This document shows positions 36,390 through 44,805 of a stretch of DNA of 64,000 nt, piece by piece (within the stretch, counting starts at the first letter, position 1; each line of letters begins with the position of its first letter). The DNA is from JAJDTT01 sp022827025 (lineage in GTDB: Bacteria > Acidobacteriota > UBA6911 > RPQK01 > JAJDTT01). The stretch is taken from contig OZ241897.1 in NCBI GenBank assembly GCA_965203535.1, forward strand, positions 372,001 to 436,000. Direction: 5' to 3'. Position numbers and translations under genes: made by a program. The notes beneath the pieces are model-generated. The model ran no database searches, had not been told where the DNA came from, and saw only the letters and a program-made list of their open reading frames with translations.

Positions 36390-36725
36390 ATGCAAGACAT
36401 AAGCGTCTCTCTTACCGCTGTGGTTTTCCTGGCTCTGATCGCTCTGCTTGTCGCCGCCGCGGCGGCCCCGGTGGAGATCGCGGGCACGCTTCAGAACGTG
36501 CGCGCGGTTCCACTCAGCGGAAAGATCATGGCGATTCAAGAGACGCCGCACATGAACTTCACCACGTATGAGCCGGCGGCGTCCCGGCTCACCGCTCCGG
36601 CTCGTGGCGAGACTCAGATGGAAGACACCATTTTGAGAGATCGTGGAGCGACGGTGGTGGTCCAGATCGTGGACGCCCAGGGTGTTCCTCCAGTCCCCGA
36701 TCCGATGATGCTGCGGCAACCCTGA
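36390..36725 (+). CDS. Small exported or membrane-anchored protein
   Basis: 111 residues from the ATG at 36390, set by an AGGAGGAAT site. One hydrophobic helix (about 7-25, VVFLALIALLVAAAAA) is either a signal sequence or an anchor; the rest is polar with a Pro-rich end. No family recognised. It is followed 45 bp later by another exported protein. Confidence 0.6.
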   Translation: MQDISVSLTAVVFLALIALLVAAAAAPVEIAGTLQNVRAVPLSGKIMAIQETPHMNFTTYEPAASRLTAPARGETQMEDTILRDRGATVVVQIVDAQGVPPVPDPMMLRQP

Positions 36726-36769
36726 GCATCGCCAAAAACGTCACTGATCAACTTCCGGAAAGTAGGTGC

Positions 36770-37291
36770 ATGATGATCCTTCAAGCCATGAAATCGTACC
36801 GGAACCAAGTCCTCACTCTGATCCTGGTGGCATTGATCGCACAGCCGTTGCACGCGGGGGTGACCCCAGGACGCTGGGAGAGGGTCTCCGATCTGGACTT
36901 GGGAACGCCCATCACGGTGGAACTCAAGAATGGGGATCAAGTCATCGGAGACTTTGAAGGTCTGTCCGAGTCGGGGGTGGACGTCGAAACTCGCTCGGCG
37001 CGGGCGGTCATTCCGAAATCCGACATCCAGACCATTGCCACGCAGGAGCAGGGTGGCGTGGGAACAAGCGCTGTCATGGGCGCCACAATCGGCGCCGCGG
37101 TTGGAGCCGGGATCCCCTTGGTCGCGCTTGCCCAAGATGGATCTGGTGACATGGGTTCGGGTGGAGCGGCATTGGCAGTTCTGTTGGTCGCCGGGGTAGG
37201 AGCGGCCATTGGATCCGTCCTGGGTGCGGCTGCCGGGATCGGCACGAAGACAGAGGCAATCGTGGTCTACAAGGATTCCGATATTCCTTGA
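36770..37291 (+). CDS. Exported protein with LSm-like and glycine-zipper segments
   Basis: 173 residues. Signal peptide ending near LHAG. The middle part (ITVELKNGDQVIGDFEGLSE, IPKSDIQTI) resembles an Sm-like beta-barrel strand pattern. The C-terminal half is a Gly/Ala-rich hydrophobic stretch (GATIGAAVGAGIPL, LLVAGVGAAIGSVLGAAAG) like glycine-zipper outer-membrane lipoproteins. Probably envelope-associated. The exact family is uncertain. Confidence 0.65.
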   Translation: MMILQAMKSYRNQVLTLILVALIAQPLHAGVTPGRWERVSDLDLGTPITVELKNGDQVIGDFEGLSESGVDVETRSARAVIPKSDIQTIATQEQGGVGTSAVMGATIGAAVGAGIPLVALAQDGSGDMGSGGAALAVLLVAGVGAAIGSVLGAAAGIGTKTEAIVVYKDSDIP

Positions 37292-37588
37292 AGAACAGCT
37301 CCTGCACCGGTCAGCACCCGGCGGAGTCAGCGGAGAAGAACGGCAGCGAGTTGATCCTGCTCTGGTGTCCACGATGAGAACGATTCCCGCTCTGTGCCCT
37401 GCTCCGCTTGAATTATTCGCCTTTCCCCGCTTTCTACAACCAGCAATCGGCGCAAGTGTGGCGCTATCTCGATACCGAGGGGGCGTTCCTTACCGTCAGA
37501 TCGAAGGGAACGTGACAACCACCAGTGCGTCCGGTCCGGGCAGCCCTGACCAATAGCGGTTCCAAGCGATCCGGACGTCGCGGCCCCT
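37292..37588. other. Gap with no recognisable feature
   Basis: About 300 bases between convergent genes. No clear hairpin with a T-run and no convincing coding frame were seen. Confidence 0.4.
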
Positions 37589-38713
37589 TCAAAAAGGGCC
37601 GATCTTGAGAAGCTGCTCGGCGTTCTTGTGGGCGATCTTCTCCTTGACGGTCCGGGGCAGGTCAACCGCCCGAAACCAATCGGCGCCCACCTTGTTGCTC
37701 ACGAACGGGTAGTCCACCGCGAACATCACCCGGTCCTCGCCCATGACGGACAGCACCAGCCGCAACAGCTCGTCCCGGAAGAACGCGCTGGTCGTGATCC
37801 AGAAGTTGTCGTGGAAGTATTGCTGAACGGGCTTTTGCAGCGTGTCGGCGGTGATTCGGGCCAAGTCGTCGCCAAAACGCCAGTAGAAAAACGGCAGGCC
37901 CTCTCCCATGTGCCCGACGATGATCTGCAACTTCGGAAACCTGTCGAAGACGCCGCTGGCAATCATGCGCAGGCATTGCAGCGCCACCTCCTGGTGCCAG
38001 CCATAGCCGGCGCCGCTGAGAACGCGGCTCACCCACTCGTTGCCCAGGCCGTTGTAGTAGATGTCCATCACTTGGGGAGAAGCCCAGTTCGGGTGAATGT
38101 AGATCGGCACGTCGAGCGCCTCGGCGCGGGCGAGCACCGGCGAGAAGTCGGCGTGGTCGAGGAATTTGCCGTGGATGGCCCCGTAGGTCATGCAGCCCAG
38201 GAAGTCCAGCTCGCGCACCGCGTATTCGAGCTCGTCGGCGGCAGCCTGCGGCTCGCTCAGCGGCAGCGTGGCAAAGGCGCGGAAGCGATCCGGATAGGCC
38301 GGAATGACCTCGTTGGCGACCCAGGAATTGAGCTTGCGGGCGTATGCCACACCCTCGGCCCCAGGCAGGTTCTGGGCGCCCGGCGTCAGGGGCGACAGGA
38401 CCTGGAGGTCGATACCGGCCGCATCCATGTCGGCGATGCGGCCGGCGCCGACGTCGTTGATGTCGAACCGGGGCACGCCTTTCGGAAACCGGATGCCGTT
38501 GAGCCGTTGCAGCTCGGCGGTCGCGAAATGCTCTTCCAGTCCGAGCAGGAACAGGTCCCCATCCTCGCCTGCGCCGGCGGACGCCATGCCGGCAGGTCGT
38601 GCCGTTGTCGCGGCCGCGGCGACACCGACACCGGCAGCACGGCCCAGAAACTCGCGCCGGCTCAAGGTCCTGCGAACCGCCCCGTGACTGGGCTGAGAGT
38701 GTGCGCCGGTCAT
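37589..38713 (-). CDS. Tat-exported amidohydrolase (amidohydrolase 2 family)
   Basis: 374 residues from the ATG at 38713 (AAGGAG site nine bases upstream). A twin-arginine signal (SRREFLGRAAGVGVAAAATT) marks it as exported. The catalytic part resembles ACMSD/gamma-resorcylate decarboxylase-type metal hydrolases: LGLEEHF at the start, YIHPNW for the barrel metal His, VGHMGEGLPFFYWR and MFAVDYPF near the end. Substrate unknown. It is the last chromosomal gene before the island's left repeat. Confidence 0.85.
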   Translation of the reverse strand: MTGAHSQPSHGAVRRTLSRREFLGRAAGVGVAAAATTARPAGMASAGAGEDGDLFLLGLEEHFATAELQRLNGIRFPKGVPRFDINDVGAGRIADMDAAGIDLQVLSPLTPGAQNLPGAEGVAYARKLNSWVANEVIPAYPDRFRAFATLPLSEPQAAADELEYAVRELDFLGCMTYGAIHGKFLDHADFSPVLARAEALDVPIYIHPNWASPQVMDIYYNGLGNEWVSRVLSGAGYGWHQEVALQCLRMIASGVFDRFPKLQIIVGHMGEGLPFFYWRFGDDLARITADTLQKPVQQYFHDNFWITTSAFFRDELLRLVLSVMGEDRVMFAVDYPFVSNKVGADWFRAVDLPRTVKEKIAHKNAEQLLKIGPF

Positions 38714-38784
38714 GATGCGAACTCCTTTTTCAAGTGTGGGAACCGTCAAGGGAATCATCGTCGGGCCACTTGCAGTACGTCATT

Positions 38785-38819
38785 GTACCTCAGTTGGATC
38801 GAGCAACGGATTTCCAGTC
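38785..38819 (+). repeat. Left direct repeat of the island (attachment-site-like)
   Basis: Matches 49465-49499 at 32 of 35 bases in the same orientation; the last 20 bases (CGAGCAACGGATTTCCAGTC) are identical. The sequence has tRNA D-arm and anticodon-arm spacing (TA, -CTC, TTGG, GAGC, A, ACGGA, 7-base loop TTTCCAG), so it resembles a tRNA 5' half. No T arm or acceptor 3' strand follows. Confidence 0.65.
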
Positions 38820-38935
38820 CCGACTGCCTCACAGTCGAAAACTACCGAAGGTTAACGTTTTCAATGGATTACCGAGTTCTTCGCCGAATCGGTAAAGTAG
38901 TTCACTTCCATTGTTTTGACGTTCTGAACAGGCAA

Positions 38936-39000
38936 CAAACAGGCAGCAGAATCGACTCCTGAAAGCCGACATACTCTTCCCCGTTACCCTTTTCCTTCCC
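38936..39000. repeat. R5 repeat, copy 2
   Basis: AACAGGCAGCAGAATCGACT and following bases match 36056-36118. The remaining sequence from 38820 to 39235 has no gene that can be supported. Confidence 0.5.
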
Positions 39001-39235
39001 GTTCCCCTGCTCGGAGACATCGTGAATTCGGTCTGTCGATCATCTGCCAATTCGAAAGGTCACCGATGTAGGACCGTCATTCAGCCATGCTGATTTTCGT
39101 CGGTGACTACCTGGGATCGATCAGCGTCAGATCCTTTGCGATCCAGTTCTTCCATATGTCTCCGTCCGAGACAGGTACCCCCATTCTCTGCGGTTCCCGC
39201 TGCTGTGAGACACCACTGCCATGCTGCGCTCAGGG

Positions 39236-39640
39236 TTAGCCGGCGGGGTGAATTGATCTGGCCGGCATGGCGGGATAGTCCTCGCGCTTCCCCGTATCGC
39301 CAGTCTGGATGACGAAGTCACGCCGGTCGCGATACAGGCGCGCTCGGTTTAGCACATAGTTCTGTCCATCGTCGAGGTCGACAGCATCCCAATGGGTCAT
39401 GAGCCAGTATTTGTAGTTGCCGATGAACAGGTAGGTGTTCCGCATGCCAAGGAAGGTGCCGTCAACTCCCTCCCCGGCGCGGAAACGGGCACAGACCAGC
39501 TCGATCAGCTCATTCTGACCGTCCTTGCGGCTGAGCACGTACTCGTGGGGCCACGTGTTCCGGTAGGTGACGGCTTCCCGCCACGGCGCACGGGCGATCG
39601 TGTCGGCAATCTTCAGGTTTTCCAGCTTGTCACCTTCCAT
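39236..39640 (-). CDS. Hypothetical partner of the DUF262/DUF1524 protein
   Basis: 134 residues. Its ATG lies inside the last codons of the upstream nuclease gene (11-base overlap), so the two are translationally coupled. It contains WPHEYVLS, a VCARFRAGEG segment, YLFIGNYKYWLMTHWDAVD and a Tyr-Arg-rich middle. No transmembrane helix. I do not recognise the family. The tight coupling suggests a subunit, regulator or immunity-type partner. Confidence 0.75.
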   Translation of the reverse strand: MEGDKLENLKIADTIARAPWREAVTYRNTWPHEYVLSRKDGQNELIELVCARFRAGEGVDGTFLGMRNTYLFIGNYKYWLMTHWDAVDLDDGQNYVLNRARLYRDRRDFVIQTGDTGKREDYPAMPARSIHPAG

Positions 39641-41429
39641 CGACTCGCCAATGCTTCAGAGCGAAGGCGATGATCCTGGCCCCGCGATCTTGAATGGTCG
39701 ATTTGTTCCATTGCGCGTACTTAACCAGTTCGCGCTGAACGTGCAAACTCGAATTGCGGTAACAGGTCTTCTTGTCGCCAGGTTCGCTGTCCTCCCTACC
39801 GTCCCGCTTTTCCTCGAAGGAACGGTTGCCCATGCTCTGGTTCCATTCCTTCGATGCGATGGTCAGGTTGCCCAGCCGATGGACGATGTCCTCGTGGGCC
39901 GCCATCGCTTCTTCATCCAGGCCCCCGGCCGGGTGCTGCGACAGGATATGCTCCGTTTGGAATTCGGCTGAAAGGATCTCCGTGAGGGGCAGCGTGATCC
40001 GCTCGCCCGCATTGGCCTGGAGCTCGTGCTCGTACTGTGCAAGCAGATACTTGATCGTCTTAGTTTTGAGACTGCTGTAGCAGTCCGTGTCAGACAAGCG
40101 TCGGCGAAACCTATCGTCGGTGACGTAGTGCAAATTCAGTTCTCTCAACCTCTGCTGGAAGTCGTTGAAGGTGAAACTCCGGTGGACATGATAGGCCAGC
40201 CAGTTCAACGTGCTTCGGCCAGTATGGCTTCGGCATTTCCCGACGCGGTAGACTCGGACTACGAAGGCCTCGAATAGACGGAGGATCTTCTCGCGCTCCG
40301 AGTCCTCCCCAAACTTCTGCCAAGCGGCGATCAGGAGCGGATACAGGTTCCCCACGGGCCCGACCAGGAATAGCCTGTCGATTGCCCTCCCGAGCGCACT
40401 CCCGTCCCGCCTGCGCCTCGCGATGTCCTGCATCGTTCCGAACGCCTCCCGGAGGCTGCGGGCATGCCTGCCTATGAAGCGTTTACAGTCTTCCCGATCC
40501 TCCCGACTCTTCTCCATGAGGCGATCCTTGAGCACCTGCATGTGCTTGGGCAAAGTTCTTTGGCCGAAGAAGAAGACGTGGTGATAGCGCTGAATCTCGC
40601 CGGCATCGTTAAGAAGCCCGAGCCGCGCGTCCTCGATGTCCTGGAAGCACCTGTAGATTTCCGAGAAGTAGCTGTTCATCTCGGAGAGCAGCATTTCCCG
40701 GGTGGTGGGGTCGTCCTCGACGCAGTACAAGGCGTACATCAGCATACTCTTCGTCTTCTCCAGATTGGTCAGCGGGCGCCCACGGTCGTTCACCGTTTCG
40801 AACATTCGGACCGCTTCGGCGTTCGACGGCACGATGTACAGCATGACCTGCAAACGATCGATCCGGCTCTTGAAATCGATCAGGAATTCGCGGTGCCTAT
40901 CCCGCCCTTGACCATCCCGTCGCTGATCGAACCGGGCGCGGAAGAAGGCCCGGGCGTTTCGCAGTCGCTCCTGGGCTCGGGTCCTGGGATCTATGGCGGA
41001 CTTCCCGGCCAGAATCGAGTCGCGGAAAAAATCCCTATCTTCGTTGCCGATGGTCAACTTGTAATAGGGTGTGCGGCCGACATACTCTTCTTCGAGCTTG
41101 CACGCTTGGTCCCGCACTTCCTTGTCGCCAAGCTCCTTAAGCTGCGAAATCAGCTCGCAAAGCAGGATGAGAATCGTCGTCAGCCGTTGCTGGCCGTCGA
41201 TCACCTCGAAGTGATCGAAGGTCCGCAGACCTGCCCTCGTCTTCTTGTTCGTCTCCTTCAGCAGGATGGTGCCGAAGTAGTGATCGCGGCCGTCGCCGAG
41301 GTAGTCGAGATCGTCCCACAGATCCCGGAGGTTCTCCTCTTCCCAGGCGTAGCCGCGCTGGTAGATGGGGATCTCGAACAGCCGGTCGCTCCGGAGGAAG
41401 TCGTTCAGAGATGTCAGTTTGTCGTTCAT
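39630..41429 (-). CDS. DUF262/DUF1524 protein (GmrSD-like type IV restriction nuclease)
   Basis: 599 residues. The N-terminal DUF262 (ParB/Srx-like NTP-binding) domain shows IPIYQRGYAWEEENL and FEVIDGQQRLTTI; the VNDRGRPLTNLEKTKSML segment is also typical. The C-terminal DUF1524 domain is an HNH-type nuclease: TEHILSQHP near 490-500 and HRLGNLTIASKEWNQSMGN near 515-535. GmrSD proteins cut DNA with modified cytosines; related DUF262 proteins such as BrxU and SspE act in phage defence. This is a fused single-chain form. It is less GC-rich than flanking housekeeping genes. Confidence 0.88.
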   Translation of the reverse strand: MNDKLTSLNDFLRSDRLFEIPIYQRGYAWEEENLRDLWDDLDYLGDGRDHYFGTILLKETNKKTRAGLRTFDHFEVIDGQQRLTTILILLCELISQLKELGDKEVRDQACKLEEEYVGRTPYYKLTIGNEDRDFFRDSILAGKSAIDPRTRAQERLRNARAFFRARFDQRRDGQGRDRHREFLIDFKSRIDRLQVMLYIVPSNAEAVRMFETVNDRGRPLTNLEKTKSMLMYALYCVEDDPTTREMLLSEMNSYFSEIYRCFQDIEDARLGLLNDAGEIQRYHHVFFFGQRTLPKHMQVLKDRLMEKSREDREDCKRFIGRHARSLREAFGTMQDIARRRRDGSALGRAIDRLFLVGPVGNLYPLLIAAWQKFGEDSEREKILRLFEAFVVRVYRVGKCRSHTGRSTLNWLAYHVHRSFTFNDFQQRLRELNLHYVTDDRFRRRLSDTDCYSSLKTKTIKYLLAQYEHELQANAGERITLPLTEILSAEFQTEHILSQHPAGGLDEEAMAAHEDIVHRLGNLTIASKEWNQSMGNRSFEEKRDGREDSEPGDKKTCYRNSSLHVQRELVKYAQWNKSTIQDRGARIIAFALKHWRVDGR

Positions 41430-42757
41430 CGAGTTCTGGTTGCCTCCGCGCCAAGTTTAGGTGGGCCTACTGCGTTGGAGAGTTTGAGGACACCCGGCAA
41501 GGTCCCGAGCTAGCTGGCCCGGACACCCACCGCCAACCGCAGCATAAACCTAACACTAACCTACGGTCCCGGCGAGCGTCGAGTACCGCGCATCCCACGT
41601 CAGGCTCCGGGGGCCGCCGCCTTTCGCCACGCCGGGCCGTGCGAGCAATACAGCCCGTCACGGACGGATAGGCCCCGCGTTTTCCCCGGTACCGTATGTC
41701 CAGCAAAAGAGCTGGGACATGATCGACAGTCACCACACTTGGCGGGCGTAAAGGTTTTTGGAGACTCGCTTCGGCAGTGCGTAAGGGGGTCTCGTGGCCG
41801 ATCGGGGAGTGTAAGTGAGTCAGCGGGGGTCACTTACATCATGAGAGCTTTCCACCTTACACTGGCGAATTCCCCGATCTCCCTTTCCTGCTCTGGTTAC
41901 GACCAGATCCCCGAATGCCAGCGCCCACACGGGGAAATCGGAGGTGGACGGGAGCGCCCCCCTTTTTGCTGCGCGGATCGGGCACGGGAGTGTTGCGCAA
42001 TTCACATTTGCACAACACTCCCTGGGGGGGGAGGCGCTTCGTCTCACTTACGGAAATATTCTCGTAAGTATCTGATAATATTATAGTTATGATCTGTTCT
42101 ACTGAACTGGTTCCCTCATATCCTCCCACATTATAAACGGGATTCCATTCGACCGTATTGGAGGTCCGTGGACGTAACCGTTCGGTCAGACCGTGGGGAT
42201 CGACTTCCTGAGCCGGTGCTGCGGCCTCGCGCTCAATGGGGAGCAAGCACCTGACAAAGTGCCACTCTTCCACCTCCTACGGGATGGAGGCACAGAGCGG
42301 ATAGTGTGACCCATGGTGTCGGAATGATGCAGTCGGATCGCATGCCGCGTAAGGACTTTGCGGCCGATGATCACCTGCCGTTATCCTTTCACAGGGAGGT
42401 CTTACTGCCGAGAAGAGTGGTTTCAAGCCCGACAGCAACCTAACGGGAATTGATCGCTACGGAGAGAACCCCGTTCCGACCGCTCCACCACGGCTTGGCC
42501 GAACAGTTACCCGTGGACTCCATGGACGAGTTTCGAGCCTCAACTCCAGTCCAAACCACCTAGCGTGGAGGTCGGTGAAGCGCCGCAGGTGAATGCCCAT
42601 GTAGCACATCGATCGTTCAAGCAACGCACCGGCCGCATTCTACTTGCCTTGTTGGGCGGATAGGTCTTCTCCCAGCCTGCTGACCCCCTGAGTCCCCCGG
42701 ATGCGAAGAGACACATACCCGCTAAGAAAGGCTAAAGGCCCCCTCATTACGCGGTAT
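41430..42757. other. Island gap without supported genes
   Basis: About 1.3 kb. Frames are short and broken. Two small stem-loops are visible: GTAAGTGA/TCACTTAC at about 41813-41839 and ACTTACG/CGTAAGT near 42048. It might hold a decayed gene or an unrecognised RNA. Confidence 0.35.
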
Positions 42758-42792
42758 CCCGTTGTGGGAAATCAGAGATTTCCCACAACGGG
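42758..42792. terminator. Perfect 16-bp hairpin, possible terminator
   Basis: CCCGTTGTGGGAAATC, loop AGA, then its exact complement, followed by AGCCCTTTT. The stem is strong; the short T-run four bases on makes rightward termination plausible. There is no plus-strand gene just upstream, so it could instead end the minus-strand gene at 42815 or be a remnant of an insertion end. Confidence 0.5.
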
Positions 42793-42814
42793 AGCCCTTT
42801 TGCTGACGCCTCCA

Positions 42815-42997
42815 TCAGGAACCTCCCACGGAAGAAAATAACGCTCTCATGGACATTGGGCCGGCGTAGGCCTTGCTCACCACCGCCAGAAAGGGTATTA
42901 CAATCAAGACCAACATCAACGCGCCTATAATCCGTCCCCGAAATCGGTACGCCTTCAGATCACCCAATATCAACGTGGTTTCGGAATCCGATTTCAT
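42815..42997 (-). CDS. Possible small membrane protein
   Basis: 60 residues: a polar N-terminus, a basic stretch (YRFRGR) and one hydrophobic helix (IIGALMLVLIVIPFLAVV). The layout fits a single-pass peptide, as seen in some toxins and phage proteins. No clear ribosome site. The hairpin at 42758 lies just downstream on the same strand. Confidence 0.4.
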   Translation of the reverse strand: MKSDSETTLILGDLKAYRFRGRIIGALMLVLIVIPFLAVVSKAYAGPMSMRALFSSVGGS

Positions 42998-43440
42998 GAG
43001 CGGGTGTCTGCGCGCCTCGGGGCTCCGGGCCCCGGCTATCTAGTCGGATCGGATGAAACCATACGGGCAATCACGCCACCCATTCTCGACGACGTGCTCC
43101 GTTTCTAGATGCGGTCCCCGGTCCAAACAGCGCTACGTCGACCTTTCGCCGCCATGTGAGCACCGTCGCCTCCTTCCGGCCCCGTGCGCCCTTGACGGCC
43201 GAGTCTAGAACGACCTCGCTACTGGACCGCTCCAGCACCCGCCGGTCGTCGTCCGCTACACGAACCATCTGACCTGCCGCAGCATCAGCCCGGAAGACAA
43301 GATCCGAATCGTACAGCAGGGACTTCCCGGGGACCCTGGCGCATCCTCCAGGGCAGAGGTTCAAGATGCACGACTCTCGTCCGGGAGGCCGATTCGAATC
43401 GTCGTCCACATGTATAATTGCTGGTGCGGGGGAAGCACAA

Positions 43441-44466
43441 ATGGTACTAGGACCAGGCAGTTGGGCAAGCGCGGTGATCGATACCGTGACGGATGGCGCT
43501 ACTCGTGCAGTACAGAGTTTTGCAGACCTCGGGCCAGAGACGGCAGCGGAGGTAATGAAGACGGCGCAAGAGTGGGCCGGGCAGTTCACCGTTGTAATCG
43601 GTACAACGGGCACAGTGAATAGTTTCGCACAGGCGAAGGAAATAGCGCCATGCTCTGGCGTCGTGATTCGACAGCGCGGCAACTCGTATGGCGTGTTAAC
43701 GGCAGCGCATGCGCTGAGAAGACACATCAACACGAGCAAGAGTGCTCAAGTAACATTGCTGACTCCATCGAGAAGCAGGAACGGTGAGGTGATGACACTC
43801 CCCTTGCCACAGCGGCCGTGCACAGTGGTTGGGTTTGACAACCAAACCGAAGATGGCCCTGACATCGCGATCATTCCTTTGGAGATCGGAGAGATGGAAA
43901 TCCTCGACGCTCGGGGGATCATCGCGTACAACTTGGACAAAGAGCGATGGTCAGATCAGGACAAGGCGAGACTTGGGAAGAACCCTTCGTTACTCTCGAT
44001 CATCTACGCGGTACGGTGCGAGGCCAGTCAGATTATAGGAAGTCACACTGATGGGAGAACGGGTGCACTTGCGTTTGTAGCAACGAATACTAGAACGGCC
44101 GTATCCAGGGAGGAAGATGGTTTTGACTACCTCGAGCTTCCCTCGGAAACCACTCAATACTCGTATCCTACACGCTGGAAGGAAACGCCGCCAGGCACCG
44201 CCGCTAAGGAAATAGAGCGCCTATTCAACAAGGGGGTCACGAAACAGGTTTGGGGAGGAACATCCGGCGCTGGTGTTTGGAATGTGGCAATCGGATCACA
44301 CGAGAATGGCCATCCAGACGGAATTGTGCTCGGTCAACTCGCCGGGATCTGTTTCTATGCTAACCCGGACAGAGGATGCATCGTCGCGCACGGTACGAAG
44401 AGCATCACGAGAATCGCTGCGACGCACATAGAAGCGCAGGCACGTCGTTACAAGGGCAAGGCGTAG
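43441..44466 (+). CDS. Trypsin-like serine protease
   Basis: 341 residues from the ATG at 43441 (GGGGGAAG site). The chymotrypsin-fold triad can be seen in order and context: His90 in GVLTAAHAL, Asp141 in GPDIAII, Ser275 in GGTSGAGVW. There is no signal peptide, so it is probably cytoplasmic. About 60 N-terminal residues precede the protease fold. Intracellular trypsin-like proteases of this kind occur in several bacterial immune systems, where they process a partner. It is followed by the AbiV/HEPN-like gene on the same strand, with a perfect palindrome in between. Confidence 0.8.
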   Translation: MVLGPGSWASAVIDTVTDGATRAVQSFADLGPETAAEVMKTAQEWAGQFTVVIGTTGTVNSFAQAKEIAPCSGVVIRQRGNSYGVLTAAHALRRHINTSKSAQVTLLTPSRSRNGEVMTLPLPQRPCTVVGFDNQTEDGPDIAIIPLEIGEMEILDARGIIAYNLDKERWSDQDKARLGKNPSLLSIIYAVRCEASQIIGSHTDGRTGALAFVATNTRTAVSREEDGFDYLELPSETTQYSYPTRWKETPPGTAAKEIERLFNKGVTKQVWGGTSGAGVWNVAIGSHENGHPDGIVLGQLAGICFYANPDRGCIVAHGTKSITRIAATHIEAQARRYKGKA

Positions 44467-44511
44467 GAACCCGCCCGGTCGGCGGCGACTTCCACACCGA
44501 CGACCTCGTTG

Positions 44512-44541
44512 CGTTAGGTGAATTGACCAATTCACCTAACG
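44512..44541. other. Perfect 13-bp palindrome between protease and AbiV-like gene
   Basis: CGTTAGGTGAATT, loop GACC, exact complement. Pairing extends imperfectly outward (CCTCG near 44504 with CGAGG near 44551). No T-run follows, so it may be an operator, an RNA-processing hairpin or a weak attenuator. Confidence 0.45.
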
Positions 44542-44805
44542 TTCGTTGCGCGCGAGGTGATCATTGGTCTTTCTCGGACGCACTGGACAGCCTGTACCAG
44601 ACCACCGTTCAACCATGGCTATTGATCCCGGCCAGCGCGTGGGACGTGCGGGACAGCGGAGGGGGACGGATCGATTGCGAGCCTTCGTCGACATGGTGAA
44701 CATGAGTGGTTGAACTCCGTGTGGTGGTGGCGCCGGGGATGGAATACTCCGGGTATCCACTACATTCCAAACGACCAACCAACCCCTCACATCTATCGAG
44801 CAGAC

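Noticed and set aside
38785..38819. Complete tRNA gene at either island end
   Set aside because: D-arm and anticodon-arm spacing is right, but the 3' half of the anticodon stem is broken and there is no T arm or matching acceptor strand at 38785 or 49465.
43071..43739. 222-codon minus-strand frame opposite the protease gene start
   Set aside because: It overlaps the protease gene, whose catalytic motifs are clear, and has low-complexity Ser/Ala/Pro content typical of antisense.
44512..44541. Integron attC site, because GTTAGGT and ACCTAAC fit the GTTRRRY and RYYYAAC core patterns
   Set aside because: In an attC site RYYYAAC comes first and GTTRRRY last on either strand; here the order is reversed, the stem is perfect without extrahelical bases, and no integron integrase is present.
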